Source: Plicaturopsis crispa FD-325 SS-3
Lineage: Eukaryota; Basidiomycota; Agaricomycetes; Amylocorticiales; Amylocorticiaceae
Length of the DNA: 64,000 nt
Reading direction: 5' to 3'
Assembly (NCBI GenBank): GCA_000827205.1
Contig: KN832559.1
Location: 1,162,708-1,226,707, forward strand
Both the position numbers and the translations under genes were made by a program. This document shows, piece by piece, positions 32,809 through 46,413 of the stretch (the stretch's first letter is position 1; the number at the start of each line of letters is the position of its first letter). The notes under the pieces were generated by a model. It searched no databases, was not told the origin of the DNA, and saw nothing but the letters and a program-made list of their open reading frames with translations.

Positions 32809-34193
32809 GGCGGGAACGGTGTTATGATTTGTCCATATTAAGCTATTCTCAAGCTATTCTCATAGACCCTGTCCATAGCGTCCGTGGTTTCGTATTGGAC
32901 AGTCCTTCGTAGTTGTGATACATACCCACACTTCATCGTGCTTTAATCGATATTCGTTCTGTTGTCTGAAAGCCCTGCGTTGACTCGCAAATATTCATGA
33001 TTCACCTGGATTCAGATCTTCAGACTTCCTCGCAGCATCTATGTACTCATTTTTATCTGGGTATGAATATTCTTATTTCCCATTGGAACGTTCGGGCAAG
33101 AGAAGAATTTTGTACTTATGGATTGAACGCGTCGTCTAGCGCCGTGTCGTGCAACTGAATAATGCGCCGCTTGACAGTCCTCGTATCTTTCTATCTCAGC
33201 ATGCTGCATTCAAATACTCACTTCGCGATGTTACTTCCTCGCGGCGGCGACGATACCAAGAAATTCCTGTCTTCTGTGCATATGTCTCAAGAGTGAGACT
33301 TCGAGTACATAGACATTCCGATGAAGGCCAATCAGATTTCCGCGGCGTAAATCCCTCGAATCTGCTAGGCGATTTTCTATTGGGCACAAATGACAAACCG
33401 ACATGACTCGACAGTGGACACAAAACACAGGTGATCCGAGTCCTGACCGACGACCGTAGCGAATGAGATTCAGAGACCCGGGGGTTACATTCACGAGCAC
33501 CCAAGGTCCCCCTCGGTCCACGGATCCCGCCAATGAATGGGGAGGCGCGCGCGCCATGACGTCGACGGCCGCTCGCGCAAAAATATCATGCGGCACGACT
33601 GGACGGACGGCCGGAGTCCCTGTCGCTGCGGGATTCCCTGCGCAATAGGTTTCACCTGTCCGTGCGAGGAATCAAATGGTCGGCTTGTCTGGGGCACACA
33701 GCATACGCTGCGTCTATCGATGGAGTGATGCCATTGTTTTGGGGAGGTATGGCCATCGATGATTGGGTTGCACGAATGTGTACGACGTCCACGGTGACTG
33801 CGAGGCTTTTGGTGCTGCCGTGACGACGGATCCAAAGATAATAAGCATAAGGCTGCTTACCTCCGAAGGACCGATATCGCAGGGGGCCCAGCGCACGTTC
33901 ATTGGGCATCGCGGCGAGTGTCGGCGAGGGACAGCAGAGTGTGCCCAAAGTATCCCAGAGGCGTAGTCGAGGTCACAGCTTTGGTTCCGGATGGCAGCAC
34001 TTAGACGCAATCCAGACATGACTGAGAAAGCGAGAACGGCGGAGGCCAAGCGGAGGCCAGAGCGAAATTGCGGCCCTAAGCGGCAGAAACTCCGATCACG
34101 ATAATCTACGCGCGGTTATAAAGCCATCTTCCTTTCTTTCCTACCACCACAACGCCCAGCGTAACACTCACCTAACACCTATTATCATCCATC
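32809..34193. other. Intergenic: 3' region and GAPDH promoter
   Basis: No gene seen. AT-rich sequence after 32810 is the likely 3' UTR/terminator of the upstream gene. The right end is the GAPDH promoter (TATA-like box and CT tract listed separately). Confidence 0.55.
34116..34142 (+). promoter_or_regulatory. TATA-like box and CT tract of the GAPDH promoter
   Basis: TTATAAAG (34116-34123) lies about 75 bp before the ATG and is followed directly by CTTCCTTTCTTTCCT. A TATA box plus CT-rich initiator region is typical of strongly expressed fungal glycolytic genes. Confidence 0.65.
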
Positions 34194-35666
<1,473 letters not shown>

Positions 35667-35945
35667 AGACCGGCAGCAGTTGTGTTATTCAAATTTGTAC
35701 TTTAGTTCGGTGTATCGTAAGTGTAGTAGAGAATTAAGTACCCTTCGCAGACTCCTCCCCGTAAATTCAGGATGAGGACTTTCATTCAAGATGGGTTGAT
35801 TCTCGCGCGCTACTTGTGAGCAGGTGTTTCGTTTCAAAATGCGTCGACGCGCCTTTGCGACTCGCGAGTACATCAAGTACGTCGAGGAGGACTGATTCAA
35901 CCAGATTCAATCGTGCTCTAGATAGTACATTTGACACAACGTGTT

Positions 35946-38357
35946 CTACTCCCCGACAGTGCCAGCGATAACGTTTCCGTGTACGCCCCACCCAACACCC
36001 AGCCCGAACATGATCCATCCTATGAAAATAACTCCGAGGGAAACAGCCATGTAAAGCCACTTGATGCTCGTCGGGGTCGTCTCCTTCGGCGACTTCAGCC
36101 ACGCCTCTTTCTGCTTTTCCGACACGTCCTCGTCGGGCGTCTTCCCCTTCCGCGCGTGCGCCCTGTTCCAGAGGCGGTCGACCTCGCGTGGCAGTTTGTA
36201 TGGCGGGACCTGTGCGAGCCGCGCAGCGGGGAGCCATCCGCCAGACACGTCCAGCGAGGAGCACAGAAGGAGGAGTCCCGAGACGAGCACGGATACGAAG
36301 GCGTAGACCAGCCAGAGGGTGACGGCCGGGTCGAGGGATGAGTTCGGCGACATGTCCTGGAGCTTGCCGGCAGCCGTCGTGATGATCACTATGGACGCTT
36401 GTACCACCGATTCTACGAAATGAGGCCCATCAGCGGTTGCACTGTCGGATAACATTGCTCTCGCGTACTTTTGATAGCAAAGCTAATGTTACGAAGGGGA
36501 TGAGTATGCGATGGAAGACACGGACGTCTAAGCGGGGGCTCACCCTGTTGCGAAGAATTGAGGATCAGGGATGATGTTCCTAATGATCTCGACTTGTGGA
36601 CTCGGGGTGACACTCTGATTCATATCAACTGTTAGTCTGTAGCCTCCCATCGCATTGGGTCCAAGCTCTACGGACCTGGGAAAGAGCGTAGAAGACGTAT
36701 GCGGCGACTTTTGGACCAGTTAGTCAAGAGGTCACCCAAGAAATAAAAAATGTTGCTTACTGAACGTAGGAACCGTGTGCGAGAACTTGAGGAGCAACAT
36801 CGAGATGAGGAACGTCAGCCCAGAAACGAACACTGTGCAAAATATCTGGTCAGAGCTGGGCAGGTTGAGAACAATCAGGAATCCCTCAGGCTCACGCAAT
36901 GTAACACGATGGCCTGTTACATCGATAAATACTCCCAGGAACGGTGTCAATCCAGCGGGGAGGAGCAGGTAGAAGCTAGACACCCATCCACCGATGATAG
37001 CGCCCTTCTTGAGTCGCTGCTGCGAGAATTGCCTGTCGAGTTGTATGTCAGTATCGATTGTTAGCAGCGAAAGCGGTCAGCCTACGTCGAGATCGACACG
37101 AATGATTGCACGCCCGCGTTTTCGAACACCGCAAAAAGCACAACCATCCAGAAGGTCAGAGGAAGGTGTCTGACGGCCTTGAAATTGAAGACATGAGATT
37201 TCGTTGCGCCAGTGTGGCGTGTTCCGTTCGTCTGGTCCGTAATGTCGTAGCGTGTGCGCAGGTAGCGATCTAGGATGAAGACCGACAATGCACATATCAG
37301 GGAGAAGAGACTGATGATCGCGCTTATCCAGAGGGACCAAGCAAAAGATCCTAGGTTGGTGGTAATGATATTCGCCGTGCTCTGACCCGTGAATTGCGCA
37401 AGATTAGCGATAGACCTGGGTATGAACGGTGAGAAATGGCCACGGAGCTATACGTGTCGCGTATTCTCACCAAATCATACCTACGACCCTCCAAGTAAGC
37501 TACGTGTGGCGTTCATGCGTGTATACACTCACCAATGGAGAATGCGAAGCCTTTCCCTGGACCGAAGTACGTAGAAAAAATCCGATGCTGGGAAAAGCTT
37601 TCAACGCGAGAAGGATTGAGAAGGAGTATATATAGTACCTGGGCGTTGTCCAAGCTTCCATCCCCGATGGCGGCAAGGACCTTGCCAACGATGAGGAGCG
37701 GGTAGTTATTGAAGCTATTGGTCGCACTACCCGCCATGACAGCGGCCCCGCTGAGATGAAAAGCGGCGAGAACAATGGACAGAGCAGCGCCTCCCCATTT
37801 GTCTATGCAGAAACCAATGCCGATGCAGAGGAACGTATTGACCTTGGCAACTCCATTAGCAACTAACACGAAGAGTGTAAGAACGACAACCTACTAGGTT
37901 GGTAACTGCAACCAAGGTGGCGAACTGCGAGTTGTTAATCCGAAAATTCTTGATTATAGTAGTCTTTTCGGACCTGTTCGTCGAGGAGTTAGCTTTAGAT
38001 GCCTGGAGTAGACAGAGTGATACCTACACAATGAGACCCTACAGTGATGTCTGCGTTAGAGCACTCTGTCAAGGTAAGAGCAATCGATAATTACCCACAT
38101 TGGACCAGTGGTTGCCGACTGCAATGCACAGTCAGTACGTTCATCAATTCATAAGAGAAGTACTCACATGTGCACAGGCAGGTCAATACAATGATCGCAA
38201 TTTTCCAGCCTACCGGTAGTCTAGGTTTCGACGACCCTACGGACGACGCAGAAGAGTGGGCAAGCTCTTCCTTGACCTCGCTAGACGATGCCTTGTCGTC
38301 GAACGGCTTCTCAGGGTCAGAACCTGATACGCTAGTGTCGTTTCGTGGAACAACCAT
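35946..38357 (-). CDS. Major facilitator superfamily transporter (MFSD1-like)
   Basis: Starts at ATG 38357 with a hydrophilic acidic head (SGSDPEKPFDDKASSSEVKE), then PVGWKIAIIVLTCLCT as the first membrane helix. Further exons give NNSQFATLVAVTN, FLCIGIGFCIDKWGG (the MFS loop 2-3 region), GKVLAAIGDGSLDNAQ, FAFSIG, a central charged loop, then FWMVVLFAVFENAG and AGLTPFLGVFIDVTGHR. The last exon codes ASIVIITTAAGKLQDMSPNS and two final helices, ending GNVIAGTVGE at 35946. About 10 short introns. The order of motifs resembles the MFSD1 (vacuolar/lysosomal peptide carrier) branch; substrate unproven. Convergent with the GAPDH gene, stop codons about 280 bp apart. Confidence 0.8.
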
Positions 38358-39682
38358 CCTGAAGATGATGGGGAGACCGCAGGAGGAGAAAGGCCACTGG
38401 GTACACTCTTGGAAGCGAAACCAGCCTCATCTTATCAGATTTAGTGCGAAGCACGGTGAGATACTCAATTTTTTTTTCCGGGTATGCCGCTCACGGGCCA
38501 AAAATAACGTCGGGTAAAATGGTTTATCGGCGTGCACAAGCTGACGACCGAGGCACAAACGACGGTCTGTGGGACACGGGTAAGCTCCAGCAAGGTAAAG
38601 TAGCACACTGGCCACACGCGTCGTTGGGCAAAGTGTGGCGTGCAAAGAACGTACCTGCATCTCAAAAGCGGATTCATTGTCACTTGAAAGTGAGGCTAAT
38701 CTCAGTCTTTAGGCCTTTCGTCCCCACATCTCCCCACATAGGCACATCCCGGGCTCTCACACCGCTATCAGATTACCGGCCTGCTCCGATAAAGCAGCAT
38801 CTTCCGTGTGAGGGTTGCCTGGGACGATCGGTTTACAGTGAGAACCTCGAGTGGTATGAGGTACAAAAGCCACTCTTCACTACGTGTCCTTGAACAAGCG
38901 TGTGCCGCCCTGTGAAAGTCTGAAAGATGTAAGCCCGAAATCAAAATAGCTCAAAATCACCAACAAAACTTCTCCAACAGCAGAAAGTTGGAGAGCCAAA
39001 TATAAACAGCGTCGGCCGATTGCAATCCTAGGCACACGGATGCACAAATACGCATATGCAGCATGTATTCTTGTAAAGGCGCATGTCAGGATCGAGACTC
39101 GAGAGTTGCTCGAGAGTCGAGCAGTGTTGGATGACGTACATCGAAACTGGCGAACTTGACAGAATCATGTGTTGTTCGCCGCGGCCGCGGCGTCGATACA
39201 TCGATATCCGGCGTTGCGGCTATGGTAACATACTGAGACCTGTTGATATAATGCCGGGCGACCACAGAAAGATCACCCCAAAAGTCGTCGGTAAAGGCGC
39301 CTCGATGAGCATATGATTCCCTGTACTCACAATCATCTATAGCTCGGAGTGATCAGCATGCCCAATGGTCTGACCGGCGGCGGTCCAACAAATCATCGAT
39401 TTTCATGCGAGCGTAACCCAGCATGCCCCCAAAAAACACGGGCATTACAGTTAGCCAGAACAGCCAGTACCAGTGAGCCTGAAGAGAAAAGAGAATAACG
39501 CGTGCGACGGATGACGAACGATGAAGGGACTCCGCCGCGATGCGAAACGTTCCGAGTGCTCAGCGCTCAGTGTCGGACGGCGGTCGGATCTCGGGACCGT
39601 TTCCCCAAGTTATCATTGCCAAGAATCATGGCGGCGTCTACACCCTTTGCTCTTGACATCCATCCACTAACTCCTCGTAACG
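38358..39682. other. Intergenic, no gene seen
   Basis: Divergent promoter space between the MFS gene and malate dehydrogenase. It contains a T run near 38468 but no convincing ORF, RNA or repeat. Confidence 0.5.
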
Positions 39683-41047
39683 ATGACCAAAGCTGTTGTT
39701 CTCGGTGCTGCAGGTGTGCCCTCGCAATTTTGGAATAGCGCCTTCAACAGATCGCTGACATCGCGCAGGTGGAATTGGACAGCCATTGGCACTTCTCTTG
39801 AAGTCGAATCCATTGATCTCAGAGGTGAATGGCAATCTACGAGTGCAGGTGTCATTGCATAACTGACGGTGTAAACAGCTTGGTCTCTTTGATATCGTGA
39901 ACACGCCAGGAGTTGCAGCTGATCTCTCCCATATCGCCACTCCCGCGAAAGTCGAAGGCTTCTTGCCCCCCGATGATGGCTTGAAGAAAGCCTTGGCCGG
40001 CGCCGACATCGTTGTCATCCCCGCTGGTGTGCCCAGAAAGCCAGGAGTACGTCTAATGGTGTAACACCGCTTTTCGGCAATGCTAATCGTGCCGCAGATG
40101 ACTCGGGATGATCTCTTCAAGGTGAGATTAGCTCATTCACCGTCTATGCTTGTCCAACGTCAAAACCACTAGATCAATGCTGGCATCATTCGGGATCTCG
40201 CCACTGGAATTGCGACGACGGCGCCAAAAGCGTTCGTTCTCGTCATCTCCAACCCCGTCAACTCCACTGTCCCCGTCGTCGCCGAGGTGTTCAAGAAGCA
40301 CGGTGTATTCGACCCTAAGAGGTAAACTATAACCGTTCCTCAACCCATCCATATATCGGTTGACAGCTACACAGGCTTTTCGGAGTTACTACTCTCGATG
40401 TTGTGCGCGCGTCGACCTTCGTGTCCGAGATCATCGGAGACCTTTCTCTATCTACCTCCGTCACCGTCCCCGTTGTCGGAGGACACAGCGGTGTCACCAT
40501 CGTTCCCCTCCTCTCGCAGTCCTCCCACCCGCTCCCTGCCAGCTTTGACAGCGAGGCGCTGATCAAGCGCATCCAGTTCGGCGGTGACGAGGTCGTCAAG
40601 GCCAAGGATGGTGCAGGATCCGCCACCTTATCGATGGCGTACGCCGGTGCCGAGTTTGCCTCCAAAGTGCTGCGTGCTCTCAAGGGCGAAAAGGGCATCG
40701 TAGCACCGACCTACGTCAACCTCGCCGCCGACAAGGTTGGCGGAGACGCCGTGAAGAAGGAGATTGGCCAGGACTTGGACTACTTCTCGACACCTGTCGA
40801 GCTTGGCGTAAGTAGCTGGGCAGCTAGACAGTTTCATTATGACGCTGATAAGTATGATAGCCCGAAGGTGTCGTCAAGATCAACTCCCTCGGGAAGTTGA
40901 CGGATGCCGAACAGGCGCTCATCAAGGCTGCGCTGCCCGAACTTGCTGGCAACATCGACAAGGTATGTTCAATCCTCCCTCTGGTAGTCTTGTCTGATAA
41001 GCGGCGATCTACAGGGTGTCTCCTTCATCGCATCCCCGAAACTCTAA
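39683..41047 (+). CDS. mdh: NAD-malate dehydrogenase without targeting leader
   Basis: Eight exons: 39683-39713, 39769-39824, 39879-40046, 40098-40121, 40173-40321, 40375-40807, 40861-40962 and 41015-41047. The product begins [20 protein letters not shown], the dinucleotide-binding GAAGGIGQ being at residue 8, so there is no room for a mitochondrial presequence. The upstream ATG at 39628 is in another frame. The core is typical of mitochondrial-type [22 protein letters not shown] (substrate Arg residues), [28 protein letters not shown] (catalytic His). The C-terminus is [10 protein letters not shown]. The enzyme interconverts malate and oxaloacetate with NAD. Leaderless form and a -PKL end point to cytosol, possibly peroxisome, the pools that feed oxalate production and the glyoxylate cycle in wood-decay fungi (inference). 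Confidence 0.95.
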
Positions 41048-41976
41048 GTTGAATATCTCGCACGGAACGAGGCTGTAAGACCGAAACATATAGGATAAGG
41101 AGAAGTTCGTTGTTGTACCACGGTGATGCCACCATACAAATGGAAAGTCTCGCGATGACCCAATGTGCCCGCTAATCCGTTCGCCCTTGAAGCTTGAAGG
41201 TTTGCGTGTCGCTACTTCGCAAGTTTGGAGTCATAGACTTCTCGAAATCATGGCTCATTAAACGTCGACTTCAGCCGCATAGTTTTGGCATAAGTATCTA
41301 TTCGCAGATTCCGAAAGTAAGCAGCGTACTAGCCGCCGAGCCGGAGCCTCAACGATTCATGTGCATGATCAACCATCCCTTTCATGAGCGCTACGCCAGC
41401 CGGTTTCGGTGCTTGACTGTCGGCGTCAGTCGGCATCAGTAATGATCCAGTGGTCGTCCCTGCAGGATGGCGTCTAGGTCCAATCATCATGCATCATGCT
41501 AAATGAGCCAAAATCATCAACCCTTTCCTTGCCCCTTGAGCCTCCAGCTTCGTGCGTTGTCAGGTTCTTTTCGTGTCTGTCTTTGCTTATAAGTAATGGT
41601 CCGTCATTACCCGTACCAGGCAAGAACATCAACGACCCCGCATCTACTTGAATTGCAGGAGTAGACGACTTGGGTTGAACCTACAACTCTCTGGGGCACG
41701 CGGAATTTCATTTTGGATGGGCTACTGACCGTCTCAACTGTCGACGACGTCTGTATTGGGGTCGCTGCCTGGCTGCCATGGATGACGAGTCAGCGGGGCT
41801 CGCTTGCTTGAATGACAGGCGCAAAACAATGGTCAGTCCTTCAAACTCAAACGGCCTTTGAAAGGGTGGGCTTAACGAACCGCTTTTGCACCACAGAACC
41901 TAATTCGTGAGCTGTATATATGTTATAATCTCTTTCGGTCGAAGCTGATGATACCTGACTTTTCACCCTACGGCAG
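41048..41976. other. Intergenic, no gene seen
   Basis: Downstream of malate dehydrogenase and upstream of the DUF6533-like gene. TATATATG at 41921 or so could be promoter sequence of the latter. Nothing else was recognised. Confidence 0.5.
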
Positions 41977-43533
41977 TCGCTAGTAGTGTCGTACTCGTGA
42001 GTACAACCTCTATATCGTGCAGCTTAGAACTCATAATTGAATCATCAGTTTTATGACCACATTCTCACTTTCGCGAGCGAGGTGCGCTAATGATAAGCTG
42101 ATATCTGCTTAGTTCCCTGTTGACATTACTTGCTCTACATAGATCCAGTACATGTGGAGGCGTAAAGTCACAATCAGCGCGACACTGTTTTTTGTAGCAC
42201 GCTATCCCGCACTCGCGGGTGCCATGTTGGTACTTTTCCCGGTGAGTATGCCCTCAGTTCACGCAGTCAATTCTGTGGGGCTGACTGTGGCCCACACTAA
42301 TTGTCGGCAGACATCGTTGTTATTCCAAAGGACACTCTTAGGTGCGTCCAAGATTATATTCTTTGAACTACATCCAGATTCTAATGTCTAGCGACGTGCC
42401 TCCCAGTGCTATGGCTCATAGCAAGCGTCTCCTCCGAACGTGCGTACATTGAGACAAGACTTCTCTGGTGTCTTTCTGCCCGTGTACTGAGCGCAAGCGT
42501 TGGAGCAGTCGTTCTCGCTCTTAGAGTGTGGGCATTATGGGAGCGAAGGCGTTGGATCCTCGTCGTTCTGTGCCTTCTATTCATAGTGCGTAGCTGACAC
42601 AATCCTCCTGCCACCACAATCCTGTGCGGCGTACATCATGCTAACTGGGTCCAACTCGTCTCAAGACGTGGCTCGTGCTCACGATTTTGTCCGTTAAGGA
42701 CGGCTTGGTCTTACTGTCTTGTGAGTACTCGTACACTAGAAATCCACCTCGTTAACAATTCCATTCTCACATACTCCCTGCCCGCTTGCAGTGAGTGGCA
42801 ATGTCCAAAGTATCGTGCACTATCGCTGTCGCGCTCCGGCCAGCCTGTCGAAGTATTTATGGCTCGTCCCATATCTTGGGATCCTTTTTTTCGAAGCCGG
42901 TATGCCTTGTGCCTTTTTTGCGTGCCGATCAAAGTATTTTGACGTCAACGCGGAAGGAATTATCGGCCTCACATTCGTCAGAATAATGCGGTTACGAAGA
43001 ACTACATCCAGGTCATTCCGACCGTTCTTGGACATGCTGTGGCGATACGGTCAGTAGCAATTAAACCGTTGCAGGATCACATTGGCTACAATGGCATCTG
43101 ATCACACCCTGATCGCAGGTCTATTTTACTATGTATTTGCGCTGGGTAAGCAAATCGCTTGATTCTTATCTGCAGTCTAGACATCGCTTGTGTTTGCTTT
43201 TAGGTTTAAACATCTTCAACATCACATTAGTATTACAAGATCAGGTGTGTTTTCTTCCACTATGTATACCTTCGTCACTACTAATAACTGTTTCTCCAGT
43301 CACCGGAGCTGCGTGCTGGTGGTACCCAGTGAGTCCTCCGTTAAGTCTCGCCGCGTTTCCATGTGATCTCAGTGGCCACATCCAGACTTCAGGCATGTTT
43401 CCATACCATTATGGCCACGCGAATGATTCTCCATCTCGCGGGGATGACGCGGGATACTTCAGGCTTCAAATCTTGGGCCACCGGCGTGTTGACCACGAAT
43501 ATCGATTACGAGCTTGAAGATTTTCCTCCCTAA
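41977..43533 (+). CDS. DUF6533-like fungal seven-helix membrane protein
   Basis: Multi-exon gene; the first coding exon is not resolved. Readable pieces are FYDHILTFASE (exon from 42049), IQYMWRRKVTISATLFFVAR and the following helix LAGAMLVLFP, then CLPVLWLIASVSSE, ARVLSASVGAVVLALRVWAL followed by WERRRW, and a tail with ATRMILHLAGM ending in ELEDFPP before TAA at 43531. YD..LTF..E - WRRK - LF...RY followed by LR.WALW.R.R is the signature of the large DUF6533 membrane family of agaricomycetes, whose function is unknown. The hydrophobic segments alternate with short charged loops as in a 7-TM protein. Several frame changes are consistent with introns, but I could not verify all junctions, so a pseudogene is possible. 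Confidence 0.6.
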
Positions 43534-44115
43534 CGGAAATGCTTATAAAATGTTGTAATATCCGCTGTTGAGAAGACTTTTTGGATCATGACTGCCAACG
43601 ACAGACACTGTCTACAGTCTGTGAGGTCGAAGAGGCCGCTCAAAGGCCGCTGGTGGATTATCATATTGAAACTCCGTGAAGATTCTGTTCCATGTCATTT
43701 CCCCAATGGGGCAGACAGTCACTGTGGAAATCAGCTTTGATTCGGATACGTTTAGCAGCGGTATAGGTGACTGATACCGACAGTAGACAGATCCGAATAC
43801 CGAGGCAGTCCCGATCGAAATAATTTCGTGGGGTGCCATGCTTACAGACCTTGTACGGATCGACATAAGTTGCTCATCTGGACGCAACTCGGATGATGAA
43901 TAACTGTGCCATGTTTGTAGTCAATGCTGCCTACCTGCCCTGGTTAGATCTGAAGAGAGGATAGAAAGTATGCCTGTTCCGACGGTATTTAGATCCATAT
44001 AATTAAATCTATTATCTACGACATATTTTTCCGCGCTCCTCTTGTGGTGCCCACATACACCGACACTGGTTGCAAACACACGCAGGCCATTAACCTTCAT
44101 CACGACCCCGTACTG
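43534..44115. other. Intergenic / left part of transposon 2
   Basis: Probably contains the left end of the second Tnp2 element, but no inverted repeat matching the right side was found. A minus-strand frame at 43612-43887 might be a small exon but is not supported well enough to call. Confidence 0.4.
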
Positions 44116-46254
44116 ATGAATAATACCCCTCACCAGACGGGTGTAGAAGCGGGAGACGGGCATCCGCAAAGTTTGGTGCCCCCCGAGAATTCGAATGCAG
44201 ACCAGCACCGACCTGTCCATGGAAGCTATTCAGCAAACTCCAGCCTTCAGGGATATAGTTCTCCAGTGCGTAGAGTCACTCACCATTTAAATATGCTGAT
44301 ATGGATTCTCCTATCATTTACAAGACCCCTTACGGCCCAGTCGGCCCTGCCACATATAACATGGGACGGCGTCCCAGTTCAACGCCATCCGCCTTCCATC
44401 CGCCTTTGTCAGCGTTAAACTATGGGCTGCCGCAGGCACAAATACACGGCGGGATGAGCTTACCGGCGCACACAAATCCCTATATGACAGCACCGGTGCA
44501 TGGATCTCCTGCACAAAATATGCATCACGAGAATGATCATCATCCGTATGCGCAGCCGACGCCATCCATGTACGCGCGCACACCGGACGGCGCTGTCATG
44601 GACCCGCGGATGAATGTTCACGGCTACCCACAAGGAGTTGCGGGCTCTGCTCCAGCTCGTGTTCCACGGCAGTACATGGACCACGACATGTCCTTCGAAT
44701 CGACAGGGATCAGCAACTCTGCGCCCGAGGAATCTGCGAGCGAGATCCATGCCTTAAAATTGGAGGTGAAGTCCTTGCTAGCAGATGTAAACGACTTGAG
44801 AGTGTCGAATGCGGTCTTCGAGTCACGGCTTAGTAAAGCGGAGGGGCGCATTGAGACTCTATCAGGAGGAGGGACGGCTGGAAGTACTAGTGTGAAAACG
44901 AAGAATATTGCTAGAGAGCATCCCAGCGTCCGAGTGAGTCTCAGCTGTCTTGTCTAGATATGATTCCGGACTCACCGAGTATGGGATAGGCACTCGTGTT
45001 CGACATGTTCTGGCACTTATTGAACATCCCCGCCGACCTAAACCACGACGAAAAAATTGCCGCTCTTCCCGATCCACTACCTACCCTCGAAGCAAATGAG
45101 GTTACCGAAGACGGGCAGAGAATTTGGCACCCGGACTGGACACTCAATGTTAGTAAAGGGGTAAACGTTGCATTTCTAACAGAGATCACAAACCTTGTCT
45201 ATAATAATGAGGAGGTGCGGGTATTCACCCTCTGTTGATACACCGACCACTGAACGAATTTGCAGGCAGTGCGGGGCGCCGGAAAAAAGGGGCGTCTTGA
45301 GGACAAATCGTTCGAGAAACCCATAATTCGAACCGTGGCAACGGATTACTTTCGGAACATCAAGTCGGCTCGAAAGCGTGCGTCCACTCCGGAGGGGCAG
45401 CAAAAGGCAGAGGAGCAACGCAGTAACGGGCGTCGCCGAGGTAGACGACAAAACGTAAGCTGCTGTCAAACACATCTCAGGCTGGGGAGAAGTTCACCAG
45501 TGCCACCATTAGAAAACCATAGCACGACGCAACGCGATACCGGCACTCGAAAAGCAGTTCGGCATCACGGGTGTCATTGCTCTTCTTGACACCGATTATG
45601 CATCGAGCGAGTATTCCATGTCCGCCTCAGACATCGGATCGGAAATCGAAGAGAGGATAGCTAGACAGAAAGTCGGGCGCTTTGGGACCTGGGCTAAGCA
45701 TGGCAAACAGTGGCGCAGGAAGAAGGTGAGCAAGATAAGCCGACAAAGTACTGTGACAATATCTAACATACCAGTCCAATCAGTATATCAAGCTGCTGCG
45801 AGCCCTCGATTATCTCTCGTCGCGCCCCTCAAGTCACAAAACCCAAGCACAGCCTGTGGACGGTGACGGGGAATCAGCGATAAAGAAAAGGAAGCTAAAC
45901 GAACCCGGCAGAAAGCGGCGCAACGCATTCGATCTTTCGCCCGAGGTCATGAATCCGAGGCCTCCGGCATCAAGCAAATCGGACCCGACTGTTCCATGTG
46001 TGGGGATGGTGCGCACGCGATGGCTGAATGAATATAAACAGGATCCGAGGAACAATGAGCCTACAACGCGGTCAAACCCAGAATGGTGGGGAGCGCTCAC
46101 CTCAGGACTTTGCGAGGAAAATTTTTTCGCAGTTGACTGGGATTATCTTGGCGAGCTCCCAGAAGATACGGACGATGAGGACACGGCGGGAAACACTGTG
46201 GGGGTTACTGACAGTGAAAACGTCTCCGGCGGTAGCGGGACGCAGCACACTTGA
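44116..46254 (+). CDS. Transposon companion protein (element 2)
   Basis: Six exons: 44116-44265, 44325-44933, 44990-45214, 45266-45454, 45513-45725 and 45775-46254, all joined in frame, about 620 aa. The first third is Pro/Met/His-rich and disordered. Next is a predicted coiled coil (ALKLEVKSLLADVNDLRVSN to ESRLSKAEGRIETL), then a conserved-looking domain with ALVFDMFWHLLNIPADL. A basic segment ending GRRRGRRQN follows at an exon edge, then LLDTDYASSEYSMSASD and a C-terminal part with a nuclear-type basic motif (KKRKLNEPGRKRR) and an acidic tail. It is homologous to the companion of element 1: basic RR.GRR motif, intron at the same place, then the acidic D[YW].S.EY.S..SD block. Function unknown; DNA binding at the element's ends is plausible. 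Confidence 0.75.
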
Positions 46255-46413
46255 ATTACTCATTAGCACTTGTTTGCGTAACGAACAGATATGGCTGCGA
46301 TATCTAGAATACACGAGCGTTATCTCCGAACAGACATTAGCTAGTCAAGGGTGTTGTATCTCCAGTCTACACAAGATATCAATGTCAGGATCCTGTTTGC
46401 GTACACTGGACGG

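Noticed and set aside
43612-43887. Minus-strand frame with IPLLNVSESKLIST and a possible intron
   Set aside because: Could be a small exon, but no start, partner exon or family was found, and it overlaps the presumed left flank of transposon 2.
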